Notes: a model not told the origin generated them from the letters alone. Positions 1 to 6,324 are shown, counted from the stretch's first letter. The stretch: 8,926 nt of DNA from Candidatus Bathyarchaeota archaeon (GCA_937877765.1 CALGBN010000407.1:1-8926), one strand, 5' to 3'. Numbers and translations are program-made.

Positions 1-58
1 ACCACCGAGATCTACACCGTCTAATTCGTCGGCAGCGTCAGATGTGTATAAGAGACAG
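1..58 (+). other. Illumina Nextera P5 adapter and Tn5 mosaic end (artefact)
   Basis: Positions 1-17 match the end of the Illumina P5 oligo (ACCACCGAGATCTACAC). Positions 18-25 (CGTCTAAT) fill the i5 index slot, 26-39 (TCGTCGGCAGCGTC) are the Nextera read-1 primer part, and 40-58 (AGATGTGTATAAGAGACAG) are the 19-base Tn5 mosaic end. The pieces are in exact library order with no mismatch. This is untrimmed library sequence at a contig end, not organism DNA, and should be clipped; genuine sequence starts at 59. Confidence 0.98.
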
Positions 59-135
59 ATTATGAATCTTTTGGTTTGCATCAAAAATATTAGTTAAAAC
101 TAGGAGTGGATCGCAGAAGATTGCGTGTTTTTGGT

Positions 136-300
136 TTATACCAAGTACCCTAGGTCTCTTAGATATCTACGTACGGCTGATTTCACAAAGTCTGGTATGC
201 TGGTATAGCCGTGGTTTCCGCTCTCAATTACTTCCTCGATCTTCTTTGCGAGACTTTCTGGCAGATTTACTGTATGGTACTTGTATTTACGTTCAGACAT
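136..300 (-). CDS. Ribbon-helix-helix (CopG/MetJ-like) DNA-binding protein
   Basis: A small protein of 54 residues when started at the ATG at 298-300; a TTG at 351 would add 17 lysine-rich residues. The core YHTVNLPESLAKKIEEVI has the ribbon-helix-helix pattern: a short beta strand with alternating residues (Y-H-T-V-N-L-P), then helix 1. A turn (SGNHGYTSIPDF) and a second helix (VKSAVRRYLRDLG) follow. Such proteins dimerise, insert the paired strands into the DNA major groove and usually act as small repressors, often of their own gene. I prefer the ATG because a TATA-like CTTTTTAAA lies about 29 bp upstream, as expected for a leaderless archaeal message, and no convincing Shine-Dalgarno precedes either start. 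The target is unknown. It could also be an antitoxin, but no toxin partner is visible. Confidence 0.8.
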   Translation of the reverse strand: MSERKYKYHTVNLPESLAKKIEEVIESGNHGYTSIPDFVKSAVRRYLRDLGYLV

Positions 301-324
301 CCTATTGATTTCAGGGGATTTTGG

Positions 325-333
325 TTTAAAAAG
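325..333 (-). promoter_or_regulatory. TATA-like box of the ribbon-helix-helix gene
   Basis: On the minus strand this reads CTTTTTAAA. It is centred about 29 bp before the ATG at 300, which fits an archaeal TATA box of a leaderless or nearly leaderless transcript. Assigned by position and composition only. Confidence 0.4.
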
Positions 334-335
334 CT

Positions 336-526
336 TTATTTTTTTAGGCAAAATAGGCGATAAATAACTACTAGTGACGGTGCGTGTGCGCAGTTGTTAG
401 TTTCTACTAGTTGTATTAAAGGCATGATATCTGCGGTGTGGTCAATTATGATGTCTGGAGCATGTATAGAGAGATGTTCTCTGAGCTGGTTTACTCTGTC
501 TTCGTTTTCATCTATAACCAACGCAT
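336..526 (-). pseudogene. Receiver-domain-like remnant, probable frameshift at the start
   Basis: An open frame from 521 to 336 reads ALVIDENEDRVNQLREHL and, further on, APSLVVIY. This resembles the first half of a response-regulator receiver domain: the acidic pocket after strand 1 (here DENED), helix 1, and strand 3. At strand 3, where the phosphorylated Asp normally sits, the residue appears to be Tyr. The frame has no ATG, only a TTG at 519-521. An ATG at 524-526, preceded by GGGGGA ten bases upstream, is out of frame by one base; adding one G after it would give M-A-L-V-I-D-E-N-E-D. The frame stops after about 60 residues, half a normal receiver. It may be a decayed response regulator or a small unrelated protein. 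The family assignment rests on pattern only. Confidence 0.4.
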
Positions 527-593
527 GTATAATATTCCCCCTTTTTCACACACTTGAGGAGTCACCTTGACTGTATCCTATTCGGCTTTAACA

Positions 594-603
594 ATTTTTA
601 TAG
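594..603 (-). promoter_or_regulatory. TATA-like box upstream of the receiver-like remnant
   Basis: The minus strand reads ACTATAAAAATTG across this point, the most TATA-like stretch in the spacer between the ferritin-like locus and the receiver-like remnant. A start of transcription near 570 would give a leader of about 45 bases that ends in GGGGGA before the ATG at 526. Assigned by composition only. Confidence 0.35.
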
Positions 604-633
604 TAAAAAGGGTAGGGAGTGTAAAAAGTGGGT

Positions 634-1119
634 TTATGGGCCGTAATCCTTGCCTACACATGGATCGGCTACGTGTCCATGTGTCGGTAGGTCTCGGAAG
701 AGCATGTCCAAGATGTCTTGTTCTGTGATGGTCTCGCGTTTGATTACGAGGTCTAGGAAGTTTGTTATGAATGGGTGATGCATGAGTTCGTCCGCGTAGA
801 TCATGATGAGGATTTTCTTGATGCGGTCATCCTCGACTTCCATGAGCTTTGTAACTGCTTAAATCATCTCTTTCTCGATGTGGAGTTTGATTTTCTCCTC
901 AAGTAGCTTAAATTCTTCCTCGGTGATTACGAGGCTCTTGCCTGATGCAAGCATGACGGCTGCCTTGTAGAGTCCCGCATGTTTCTGGCTGTCAATCATT
1001 ACGGAGCCGATGAGTTCTCGTACGATCTCGTTTCCGTATCCACGGTACTCGCGGTCTAGTTCAACGGCGTATTTTTCCTCCAAGTTCGATAACATTTCTA
1101 GTCTTTCAGTTATTGACAT
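634..1119 (-). pseudogene. Ferritin-like four-helix protein interrupted by an in-frame TAA
   Basis: Two open stretches (1119-859, 86 residues, and 843-634, 69 residues) lie in the same frame, separated only by a TAA at 859-861 and five sense codons (AVTKL). Read through, they give a 161-codon protein with four predicted helices. Helix 1 is around residues 5-35. Helix 2 carries DSQKHAGLYKAA (about 43-54). Helix 3 runs through EEEFKLLEEKIKLHIEKEMI and across the stop. Helix 4 carries YADELMHHPF. The carboxylate/His pattern in helices 2 and 4 (DxxxH and DExxHH) resembles ferritin-like diiron carboxylate proteins such as rubrerythrin-type bundles; that function is inferred. The stop falls inside helix 3, so neither half would fold into a complete bundle. 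The second half has an ATG (843) but no Shine-Dalgarno. Explanations are a nonsense mutation (AAA, GAA or CAA to TAA), a consensus error, or less likely two subunits. Confidence 0.7.
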
Positions 1120-1151
1120 AATAATCCAAGATTTCGTGGGGAATCATGGGG

Positions 1152-1159
1152 CTATAAAC
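1152..1159 (-). promoter_or_regulatory. TATA-like box of the ferritin-like gene
   Basis: The minus strand reads GTTTATAG, immediately after the antiporter stop codon (1160-1162) and about 36 bp before the ATG at 1119. A transcript would start near 1129 with a leader of about ten bases. It suggests the ferritin-like locus has its own promoter rather than relying on the antiporter transcript. Confidence 0.4.
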
Positions 1160-2407
1160 TTATAATTCCTGCTCAAGGTTTTCCTCTTCTTCAACAACAG
1201 GTGATCGTGTGCTGCTGAAGAGATTGAGTCTCTTGATTAGTATGGGCATTGAGAGACCCTGAATCAGGTTTGTACTCAACACTATACCATAGGTTAGTGC
1301 GAGGAGTAGTTGCTCGTTTGGTAGGTCGATGCCTGTAATGCCTAGTACAAGGACTATTGATACTGCGCCCCTAAGTCCGCTCCATGTTATGCCTGCTCGC
1401 CAGTTGGTGGGGATTCGTTTACCTCTGTATTTTTCTAGGATTCGTGCGATGATGTCTATCATTCCGTATCGGAAGATAACGATGACTATGCTGAGGGCTA
1501 GTATCTGTAACGCGAAGGAAAAGAGTAGATCGATTTCTAGACTGACACCAATGAATATGAACGCAAAGCTGCTTGCGATAAAGCCGACAAACTCCCACAT
1601 GGTCTCAAGACTCTCCTCAGCCTTCTCACCTATACCACCGTAGTTTCTACGGCGGTAGTTCAGTATGAGACCCGCGAGAACGACTGCGATTACACCGCTT
1701 GCATGGAATTGTTCTGCAAGACGGAAGACCCCGAAAGCGATGATGAAAGTGAGTAAGGTTTTAACGTATAGGTCGTCGGTCCAGCACATTATCAGATGGA
1801 CAAGGTAGCCTACAACATAACCGAAGATTATTCCACCAAATACCTTGATGATTGTAGTGGTCAGTACATCCAAAGCAGTTATTGAGCCAGCCTCAATGAT
1901 TGTTAAGAGTATGCTATAGATTACGATGGCGACACCGTCGTTGAAGAGGCTCTCACCTGCGACGATTAATTGGAAACGTCTGATGACCCCAAGTCGTTTG
2001 AATGTGGCTATTATGCTGACAGGATCGGTGGGGGCGATGATTATACCCAACATGAATGCCTCTAACCACCCCATTGTGAATACGTAGTGTGTGTAGATGC
2101 TTATTGCCGTGACCATAAGCGCAGTACCCGCTACAGCATACATCAAAATCGTGTCACTGTCGTCTATGAGACCATCAATGTCCATAGTGAGGGTCTCTGT
2201 GAACAGAATAGGAGGGAGTAGTACGGTTAGGAATATCTCGGGGCTTAGCTCTGGGAGGCTGATTCTGGGGACTGACGTGGCTAGTAGGCCTGCGAAGATG
2301 AATGCGATTGTGGAGGGGAAGTTGACTTGACGCGCTAGGAGGGTGATTACAACGACGAGGATGAGGATGTTGTAGATAGCGTCAAATTGACCTAAGCCCC
2401 CGTCCAT
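1160..2407 (-). CDS. Na+/H+ antiporter, CPA1/NhaP family
   Basis: A 415-residue integral membrane protein with 11 to 13 hydrophobic segments and a short acidic cytoplasmic tail (VVEEEENLEQEL). Family landmarks are present: APTDPVS at residues 125-131, GESLFNDGVA at 151-160 containing the Asn-Asp pair (N156, D157) that binds the transported cation in CPA1 proteins, and TWSGLRGAVS at 341-350 with the conserved Arg (R346). These proteins exchange cytoplasmic Na+ (some K+) for external H+ and so set internal pH and sodium level. The length fits NhaP-type proteins without the long C-terminal regulatory domain. The start is the ATG at 2405-2407; a weak GAGGGG lies just upstream, and a TATA-like CTTAAATC about 33 bp before it. 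No frameshift or stop interrupts it, in contrast to its neighbours. Cation specificity cannot be read from the sequence. Confidence 0.93.
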   Translation of the reverse strand: MDGGLGQFDAIYNILILVVVITLLARQVNFPSTIAFIFAGLLATSVPRISLPELSPEIFLTVLLPPILFTETLTMDIDGLIDDSDTILMYAVAGTALMVTAISIYTHYVFTMGWLEAFMLGIIIAPTDPVSIIATFKRLGVIRRFQLIVAGESLFNDGVAIVIYSILLTIIEAGSITALDVLTTTIIKVFGGIIFGYVVGYLVHLIMCWTDDLYVKTLLTFIIAFGVFRLAEQFHASGVIAVVLAGLILNYRRRNYGGIGEKAEESLETMWEFVGFIASSFAFIFIGVSLEIDLLFSFALQILALSIVIVIFRYGMIDIIARILEKYRGKRIPTNWRAGITWSGLRGAVSIVLVLGITGIDLPNEQLLLALTYGIVLSTNLIQGLSMPILIKRLNLFSSTRSPVVEEEENLEQEL

Positions 2408-2436
2408 ATCCCCTCTACTATTTTAAAGGTAGCAGA

Positions 2437-2444
2437 GATTTAAG
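2437..2444 (-). promoter_or_regulatory. Possible TATA-like box of the antiporter gene
   Basis: The minus strand reads CTTAAATC, about 33 bp before the antiporter ATG at 2407. A second A/T-rich stretch (TTTAAAAT, around 2420-2427) is closer than archaeal spacing allows. The remaining spacer up to 2667 holds no gene, tRNA or clear hairpin that I can see. Confidence 0.3.
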
Positions 2445-2667
2445 CAATACCCCACAATAATTGATGTTTTAAATCTACTTCAAAGAAGAGGATAAAATAA
2501 ATGATAAAATGAGTCTATCGGCTCTATTTCTTGGATAATAATTGGAGATAGATTGAATAAAGCGTTAATGTATGGTTAGTGTTGTTTATCTATTGTTTGA
2601 CGTGTAAAGAGGCTGTTTTCGTTAGTTTTATGGCAAATCAGTCTCTATTAATGAGCCACTTGAGGAG

Positions 2668-3009
2668 TTATTTGATGATTTCACGTGTGATGATTCTCGT
2701 GGTGATTTCCTTGAAAGTGATGTGTTTTTTGAGATACTCTACGACAGTTTTGTCGTTGAATGCTTTGCAACTGTAGACGTCGATGCTGATTGTGTTGTTT
2801 TCTGTGAATGTGTGGATCGCGATGTGGCTTTTGTCGATTACCTCGATGCCTGTGATGCCGGGGTTTTCAGGTACGCCCTGCATTATGTGTGGTCCGTCTA
2901 GGATGTGCATGTCTATTCTTGGAGGTAGGTCGGTGAGTATGTGGCTAACTGTTTTCTTGGTTACTGGTTGGGCGGTTATGCCGTCTACCATTAGGTGTAT
3001 CCCGATCAT
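2668..3009 (-). CDS. speD: SpeD-family pyruvoyl decarboxylase (S-adenosylmethionine decarboxylase-like)
   Basis: A 113-residue protein of the short prokaryotic SpeD class, which self-cleaves to make a pyruvoyl cofactor and classically decarboxylates S-adenosylmethionine for polyamine synthesis. The processing and active-site residues line up with the Thermotoga enzyme at identical spacing: Ser61 (pyruvoyl precursor), His66 and Cys81. Two changes stand out in DKSHIAIHTFTE. The residue before the cleavage serine is Lys60, where Glu is usual, and Phe68 replaces the Trp that stacks on the substrate adenine; Glu70 is kept. Family members in Crenarchaeota are arginine decarboxylases, so the substrate is not certain. 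The start is the ATG at 3007-3009, with a TATA box 27 bp upstream (leaderless); a TTG at 3025-3027 would add six residues. It diverges from the transporter locus. No spermidine synthase gene is in the window. Confidence 0.85.
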   Translation of the reverse strand: MIGIHLMVDGITAQPVTKKTVSHILTDLPPRIDMHILDGPHIMQGVPENPGITGIEVIDKSHIAIHTFTENNTISIDVYSCKAFNDKTVVEYLKKHITFKEITTRIITREIIK

Positions 3010-3032
3010 CGTTCTTCGACATATCAAACTGT

Positions 3033-3040
3033 GATATAAA
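3033..3040 (-). promoter_or_regulatory. TATA box of the speD-like gene (leaderless)
   Basis: The minus strand reads TTTATATC, centred about 27 bp before the ATG at 3009. This is the standard archaeal distance from TATA box to transcription start, so the message would begin at or next to the start codon. It supports the ATG over the upstream TTG. Confidence 0.55.
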
Positions 3041-3058
3041 CGTCCTGTTTTCGGTGTC

Positions 3059-3066
3059 CTTATATT
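3059..3066 (+). promoter_or_regulatory. TATA-like box of the MFS transporter locus
   Basis: TTATATTA lies about 37 bp before the GTG at 3099. A purine-rich stretch (GGGAGAGGGAAGAGAAG, 3075-3091) follows and may include both the transcript start and a ribosome site. It sits back to back with the speD promoter, within a spacer of about 90 bp. Confidence 0.4.
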
Positions 3067-3098
3067 AGATAATTGGGAGAGGGAAGAGAAGAAAAGCA

Positions 3099-4362
3099 GT
3101 GTCTAAACGAACACTCAGTAGAGCCGTATTGATTCTTGGAGCCGTTCAGCTAGTAGAATCACTAGCTATAGCATTACCAATCAGCTTCTTCCCAAACTAT
3201 GTTATTGGACTTAACAACTGTAGCTAGCATGGGTCTGTTTACGAGCAGTTTCATGATCGCGTTTGTAATTCTCTCACTGAAGATGGGGATTTTGGTTGAT
3301 CAATATGGTAGAAAAGAGATCATGCTAATAGGGATCTTTTTCGATGTAATCCGTGGTACCTTAACCGGTTTGGTACCTAACTGGAAATGGTTTCTTTTAA
3401 TCAGGATCTTGAATGGTGCAGTCTCAAGTGGGGCCATGTTGGCTTCTAAGACAATACTAATTGATCTAGTTACGCCTCAGCAGAGAGGCGATGCTGCTGG
3501 GTTTATCATGTCTATGAGTATGATTGGAAGAAACATTAGGCCAGTGTTTGGTGGAGCTATCCAGTGGTTTGTAGTCAGTAAGGGTTTTTCGGAGTTGATT
3601 AGTTATCGTGTGCCTTATTTTGTTGATTCTCTGCTTGCGGTTGTTGCTTTTGTTATGGTTTATCATTTCATAAAGGAGCCGAAGAGGAGAAGTGGAGTGG
3701 TTAAAGGACCAGAGATAAAGGGGGAGTTGCCCAAGATACTTAGAATAGTGAGCTGAAGGTCATGTTCTTAAACAGTTTCATCTCTGGCGTAGGAATGGGT
3801 TTCATCATACCTATCATGGTGTTGTTCTATACTGATCGCTTTAACATGGACCCGGTGACAATAGGCACAATTATTAGCGTTAGTGGATTCATTGGATTAT
3901 TTGCGAGATATATTGCAGGCAGATTTAGTGATCGTATGGGTAGGAACCTCTGATCGCGTTCGGTAATTATACCAGTAGGATTACAGGTGGTTTGCTTCCT
4001 TTCACAGCATCAATTACACAAGCTGGAATCGTTGTTAGTATTAGAAGCCTTGGTTTCAACGTTAGTATGCCGGCTTTTAGAGCATTGAGAACTGATTTGT
4101 TGCCTCCTGAGGTGCGTGGAAGAATGTTTGGGTTATTTGGAACCGCGTTTACGGCGGGTAATGTGCTTGCACCCATTGTAGCTACTTGGATTTATGATAA
4201 ATATAGATTTACCATGTTTAACGTTGCCGGGATACAAGTGCTTAGTTATGGTATTCTTTTTTTATTAACGCCATTCTAGGTATACTCTCTACAACCATGG
4301 TTATGCTGTTTATCGCTGAACCGACAGAAGAGACAAAAGCAGCTCAGTTTACCGAAGCGTAG
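3099..4362 (+). pseudogene. Major facilitator superfamily transporter, broken by four frameshifts
   Basis: Five consecutive reading-frame pieces join into one protein of about 421 residues, the normal MFS length. The pieces are 3099 to about 3215 (GTG start, MSKRTLSRAVLILG), about 3216-3750, about 3750-3946, about 3947-4260, and 4261-4362 (ends TAAQ-like tail KAAQFTEA). Both copies of the MFS cytoplasmic loop motif are visible, GILVDQYGRK after TM2 and GRFSDRMGR after TM8, separated by a central charged loop (KEPKRRSGVVKGPEIKG). The frame changes are one extra base near 3213-3219, one missing base near 3750, one missing base at the AA of 3945-3946, and one missing T in the T7 run 4257-4263. 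After correction each joint reads smoothly. The substrate is unknown; similar proteins export drugs or sugars. The locus is either a recent pseudogene, since the amino acid sequence is otherwise well kept, or poorly resolved sequence. Confidence 0.85.
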
Positions 4363-4407
4363 CCAATGAATTCTTTTAGTAGATGTGAAAACTACTACTT
4401 GATTGAT

Positions 4408-4728
4408 ATGAGCTACCGGATTAGTGAAAATATCAATATCGAGACCCCCAACCTCGAAGAAGCGGTAAGATTCTACAGTGAGGTAATTGGGTTGAGGCTT
4501 GCGGAGATGGGTAATGATTGGGCTCGCTTTGATACCGGCAAGGTTAATTTCTTCATCAGTAGAGGCAGAACTCTTGGTCCCGTTACCGAGTTTCTGGTAG
4601 AGGACTTGGAGAAGGCTAGGGCGAGCCTATTGGAGGCAGGGTGTACCGTGATCAGGTGGGAGGGAAAAGGTAAGCCCTGTTATGTTCGTGATCCTTTTGG
4701 TTTTGTGTTTAACCTATGGGAAGTCTAG
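4408..4728 (+). CDS. VOC (glyoxalase/bleomycin-resistance fold) protein
   Basis: A 106-residue protein with the paired beta-alpha-beta-beta-beta layout of the vicinal oxygen chelate fold. The first half is INIETPNLEEAVRFYSEVIG, then WARFDTGKVNFFI. The second half is TEFLVEDLEKARASLLEAG, ending in the typical YVRDPFGFVFNLWEV. One module is about half a two-module enzyme, so a dimer is expected. The usual first metal ligand (His in strand 1) appears to be Asn or Ile, while the final Glu before the C-terminus is kept, so a classical metal enzyme is uncertain. I chose the ATG at 4408 because the fold starts just after it; an ATG at 4366 would add 14 residues without fold content. It follows the broken transporter by 45 bp. 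The substrate is unknown. Confidence 0.82.
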   Translation: MSYRISENINIETPNLEEAVRFYSEVIGLRLAEMGNDWARFDTGKVNFFISRGRTLGPVTEFLVEDLEKARASLLEAGCTVIRWEGKGKPCYVRDPFGFVFNLWEV

Positions 4729-4768
4729 AGGCGTTTTCTCTGGCGGTGGACTTTTGGTAATGAGAGCG

Positions 4769-4776
4769 ATTAAAAC
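4769..4776 (+). promoter_or_regulatory. TATA box of the nuclease-like gene (leaderless)
   Basis: ATTAAAAC, within GATTAAAACATAG, is centred about 27 bp before the GTG at 4799. That is the expected archaeal spacing for a leaderless transcript and supports this GTG as start codon. Confidence 0.5.
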
Positions 4777-4798
4777 ATAGACAGACATATTTCTGGGT

Positions 4799-5455
4799 GT
4801 GACTGAACAGACCCTCCACGAGCAACTCAAGGACTATTACGCAAGAGAGAGCGGCGAGATAGAATCACCCCTTGGAGATTACAGAGTCGATGTGGTTAGA
4901 GGTGATTTGCTTATTGAGATTCAGACACGTAGTTTCAGTAGCATACGTGATAAACTCAGAGACCTTGCTGTTAATCACCGTGTTAGACTTGTTCACCCTA
5001 TTGCATATCAGAAATGGATAGTCAGACTGGACAAAACTGGAAAACAGGTTCGAAGACGTAAGAGTCCAAAGAAAGGTAGAGTCGAGGACATCTTCTATGA
5101 GCTTGTCTATATGCCTAAGCTTCTTAGTAACTCGAATTTTGAGCTTGAGGTCGTCTTGGTTGATCTTGAGGAGTACTGGATTGATGATGGTAAGGGTAGC
5201 TGGAGAAGACGCCGCTGGAGTATTCACGATAAAAAGATGCTTGAGTTAAGAGAACGCCATTTATTCACATCCCCCGAGGACTTTAGGCGACTATTACCAG
5301 AATCACTACCAACTAAGTTTACGTCTCGAATACTCGCCAAAGAAACAAAACTCAGAATTAGAGCCAGTCAGAAGATGCTTTACTGCCTCCACAAAATGGA
5401 TGTCATCTCTCGTAACGGGAAGAAGGGACGATCATATCTCTATAAAATTAGTTAA
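4799..5455 (+). CDS. PD-(D/E)XK-like nuclease domain with C-terminal winged helix
   Basis: A 218-residue basic protein. The N-terminal part, after a helix with Glu20, reads YRVDVVRGDLLIEIQTRSFS, with D31 and E40-x-Q42. This fits the PD-(D/E)XK endonuclease core (Asp, then Glu-x-Lys/Gln on the next strand), followed by a helix and the strongly patterned stretch RVRLVHPIAYQKWIVRL. A Lys/Arg-rich linker (residues 82-95) separates it from further helices. The C-terminus (residues 172-218, with RASQKMLYCLHKMDVISRN and KKGRSYLYKI) has the layout of a winged helix-turn-helix. Nuclease activity is inferred from the pattern; I know this as a recurrent hypothetical family without a proven role. It starts at a GTG with a TATA box 27 bp upstream and converges with the LigD-like polymerase gene, their stop codons overlapping by four bases. 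DNA repair or defence are both possible. Confidence 0.7.
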   Translation: MTEQTLHEQLKDYYARESGEIESPLGDYRVDVVRGDLLIEIQTRSFSSIRDKLRDLAVNHRVRLVHPIAYQKWIVRLDKTGKQVRRRKSPKKGRVEDIFYELVYMPKLLSNSNFELEVVLVDLEEYWIDDGKGSWRRRRWSIHDKKMLELRERHLFTSPEDFRRLLPESLPTKFTSRILAKETKLRIRASQKMLYCLHKMDVISRNGKKGRSYLYKIS

Positions 5456-6307
5456 ACTGGTAGCTTGTGTCGCTCATCAAAGAGTTGTCTCCAAGGCGCT
5501 TTTTTTCGTGTATTTACGTTGAAGATGTTCCAGTCATATGGACGCAGAGTCGGTAATTCGCTCCATTCAAGGGGAGTGCTAACAGTGGCTTCCCTTGTTG
5601 CTCTGAGGCTGTAGGGTGCGATCATTGTGCCTCTCTCGCTGTTCTGGGGATAATCTAGTAATACTGTTCCGGGTATGTTTGTCTGACTTCTTTCTGAAAC
5701 TATGAAGTCATTTTTTCTTGCTAGTTCGATGGCTACGGCATGTACAAAGGAGCTTGTTTCTTTGAAGCTGATTCCCGAAACTAGGGGGATTACAACGTGG
5801 ATTCCTTTCTTGCCTGATGTCTTGACGAAACTGGTTAGTCCGAGAGATTCAAGGTACTCGCGTAGAACCAATGCAGTCTGAACTGCTTCGTTAAGCCCAG
5901 CTGGGGACTCTGGGTCAACATCAAACAGTAAGAGATCAGGTTCAGCCACAGCCTGAATCTTAGATAGGGGAATGTGTAGTTCAAGGGCTGCTAGGTTAGC
6001 TAGCCAGATGAGTGTATCCAAGTCGTTGCATACTACATAGTCGGTATCTTTGTCTACGGATGCGCTGTACTTTGTGAACGTCTGCACCCAGTCTGGGGCT
6101 CCCCCCCGGTAAATCCTTCTCGTAGAATCCCTCCCCCTTTATCCCATCAGGGTATCTTGTGTGTACCAGAGTTCTGTCTCTGAGAAGGTGTAGCATCTTT
6201 GGGGCTGCCTTAATATAATACTCTATAATATCAGCCTTAGACATCTGTAATTCTGGGTAGAGTAGTTTGTCGAGGTTACTGAACTTGACCCTTGTTAAGC
6301 CCTGCAT
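5452..6307 (-). pseudogene. LigD-type polymerase/primase domain (NHEJ polymerase), frameshifted at a G7 run
   Basis: Two frames join into a stand-alone 284-residue polymerase domain of the archaeo-eukaryotic primase superfamily, as in bacterial LigD and archaeal NHEJ polymerases. The N-terminal part (FSNLDKLLYPELQMSKADII, then RYPDGIKGEGFYEKDLPGG) changes frame at seven G on the minus strand (6101-6107). With six G it continues APDWVQTF and TDYVVCNDLDTLIWLANLA. The metal-binding pair is D129 and D131 in LLLFDVDPE; SGKKGIHVV (His170), SERSQTNIPG, LDYPQNS and APYSLRATREATVSTPLEW are family signatures. Such enzymes add nucleotides, often ribonucleotides, at double-strand breaks and work with Ku and a ligase, neither visible here. 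The ATG at 6305-6307 is preferred over a TTG at 6316. The extra G may be a mutation, a slippage-variable site or a consensus error. The rest is intact and family length. Confidence 0.88.
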
Positions 6308-6324
6308 CAAATACAATCCCCGCG

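Noticed and set aside
40..58. Tn5 mosaic end suggesting a transposon boundary
   Set aside because: It is joined to P5, index and primer sequence in library order, so it comes from tagmentation and not from a mobile element in the genome.
131..144. Hairpin TTGGT-TTAT-ACCAA at the end of the ribbon-helix-helix gene
   Set aside because: It is short, and on the gene's own strand it is followed by A rather than T residues, so a terminator role is not supported.
2408..2667. Gene or RNA in the spacer between the antiporter and speD-like genes
   Set aside because: I found no tRNA-like fold, no open frame with a sensible start and domain, and no repeat; only promoter-like A/T blocks.
2579..2776. Plus-strand open frame of 65 codons
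   Set aside because: It starts at TTG, overlaps the speD-like gene antisense, and its translation has no recognisable domain; treated as a shadow.
4865..5227. Minus-strand open frame of 120 codons inside the nuclease-like gene
   Set aside because: It is antisense to a better-supported protein with recognisable motifs, and shows no domain of its own.
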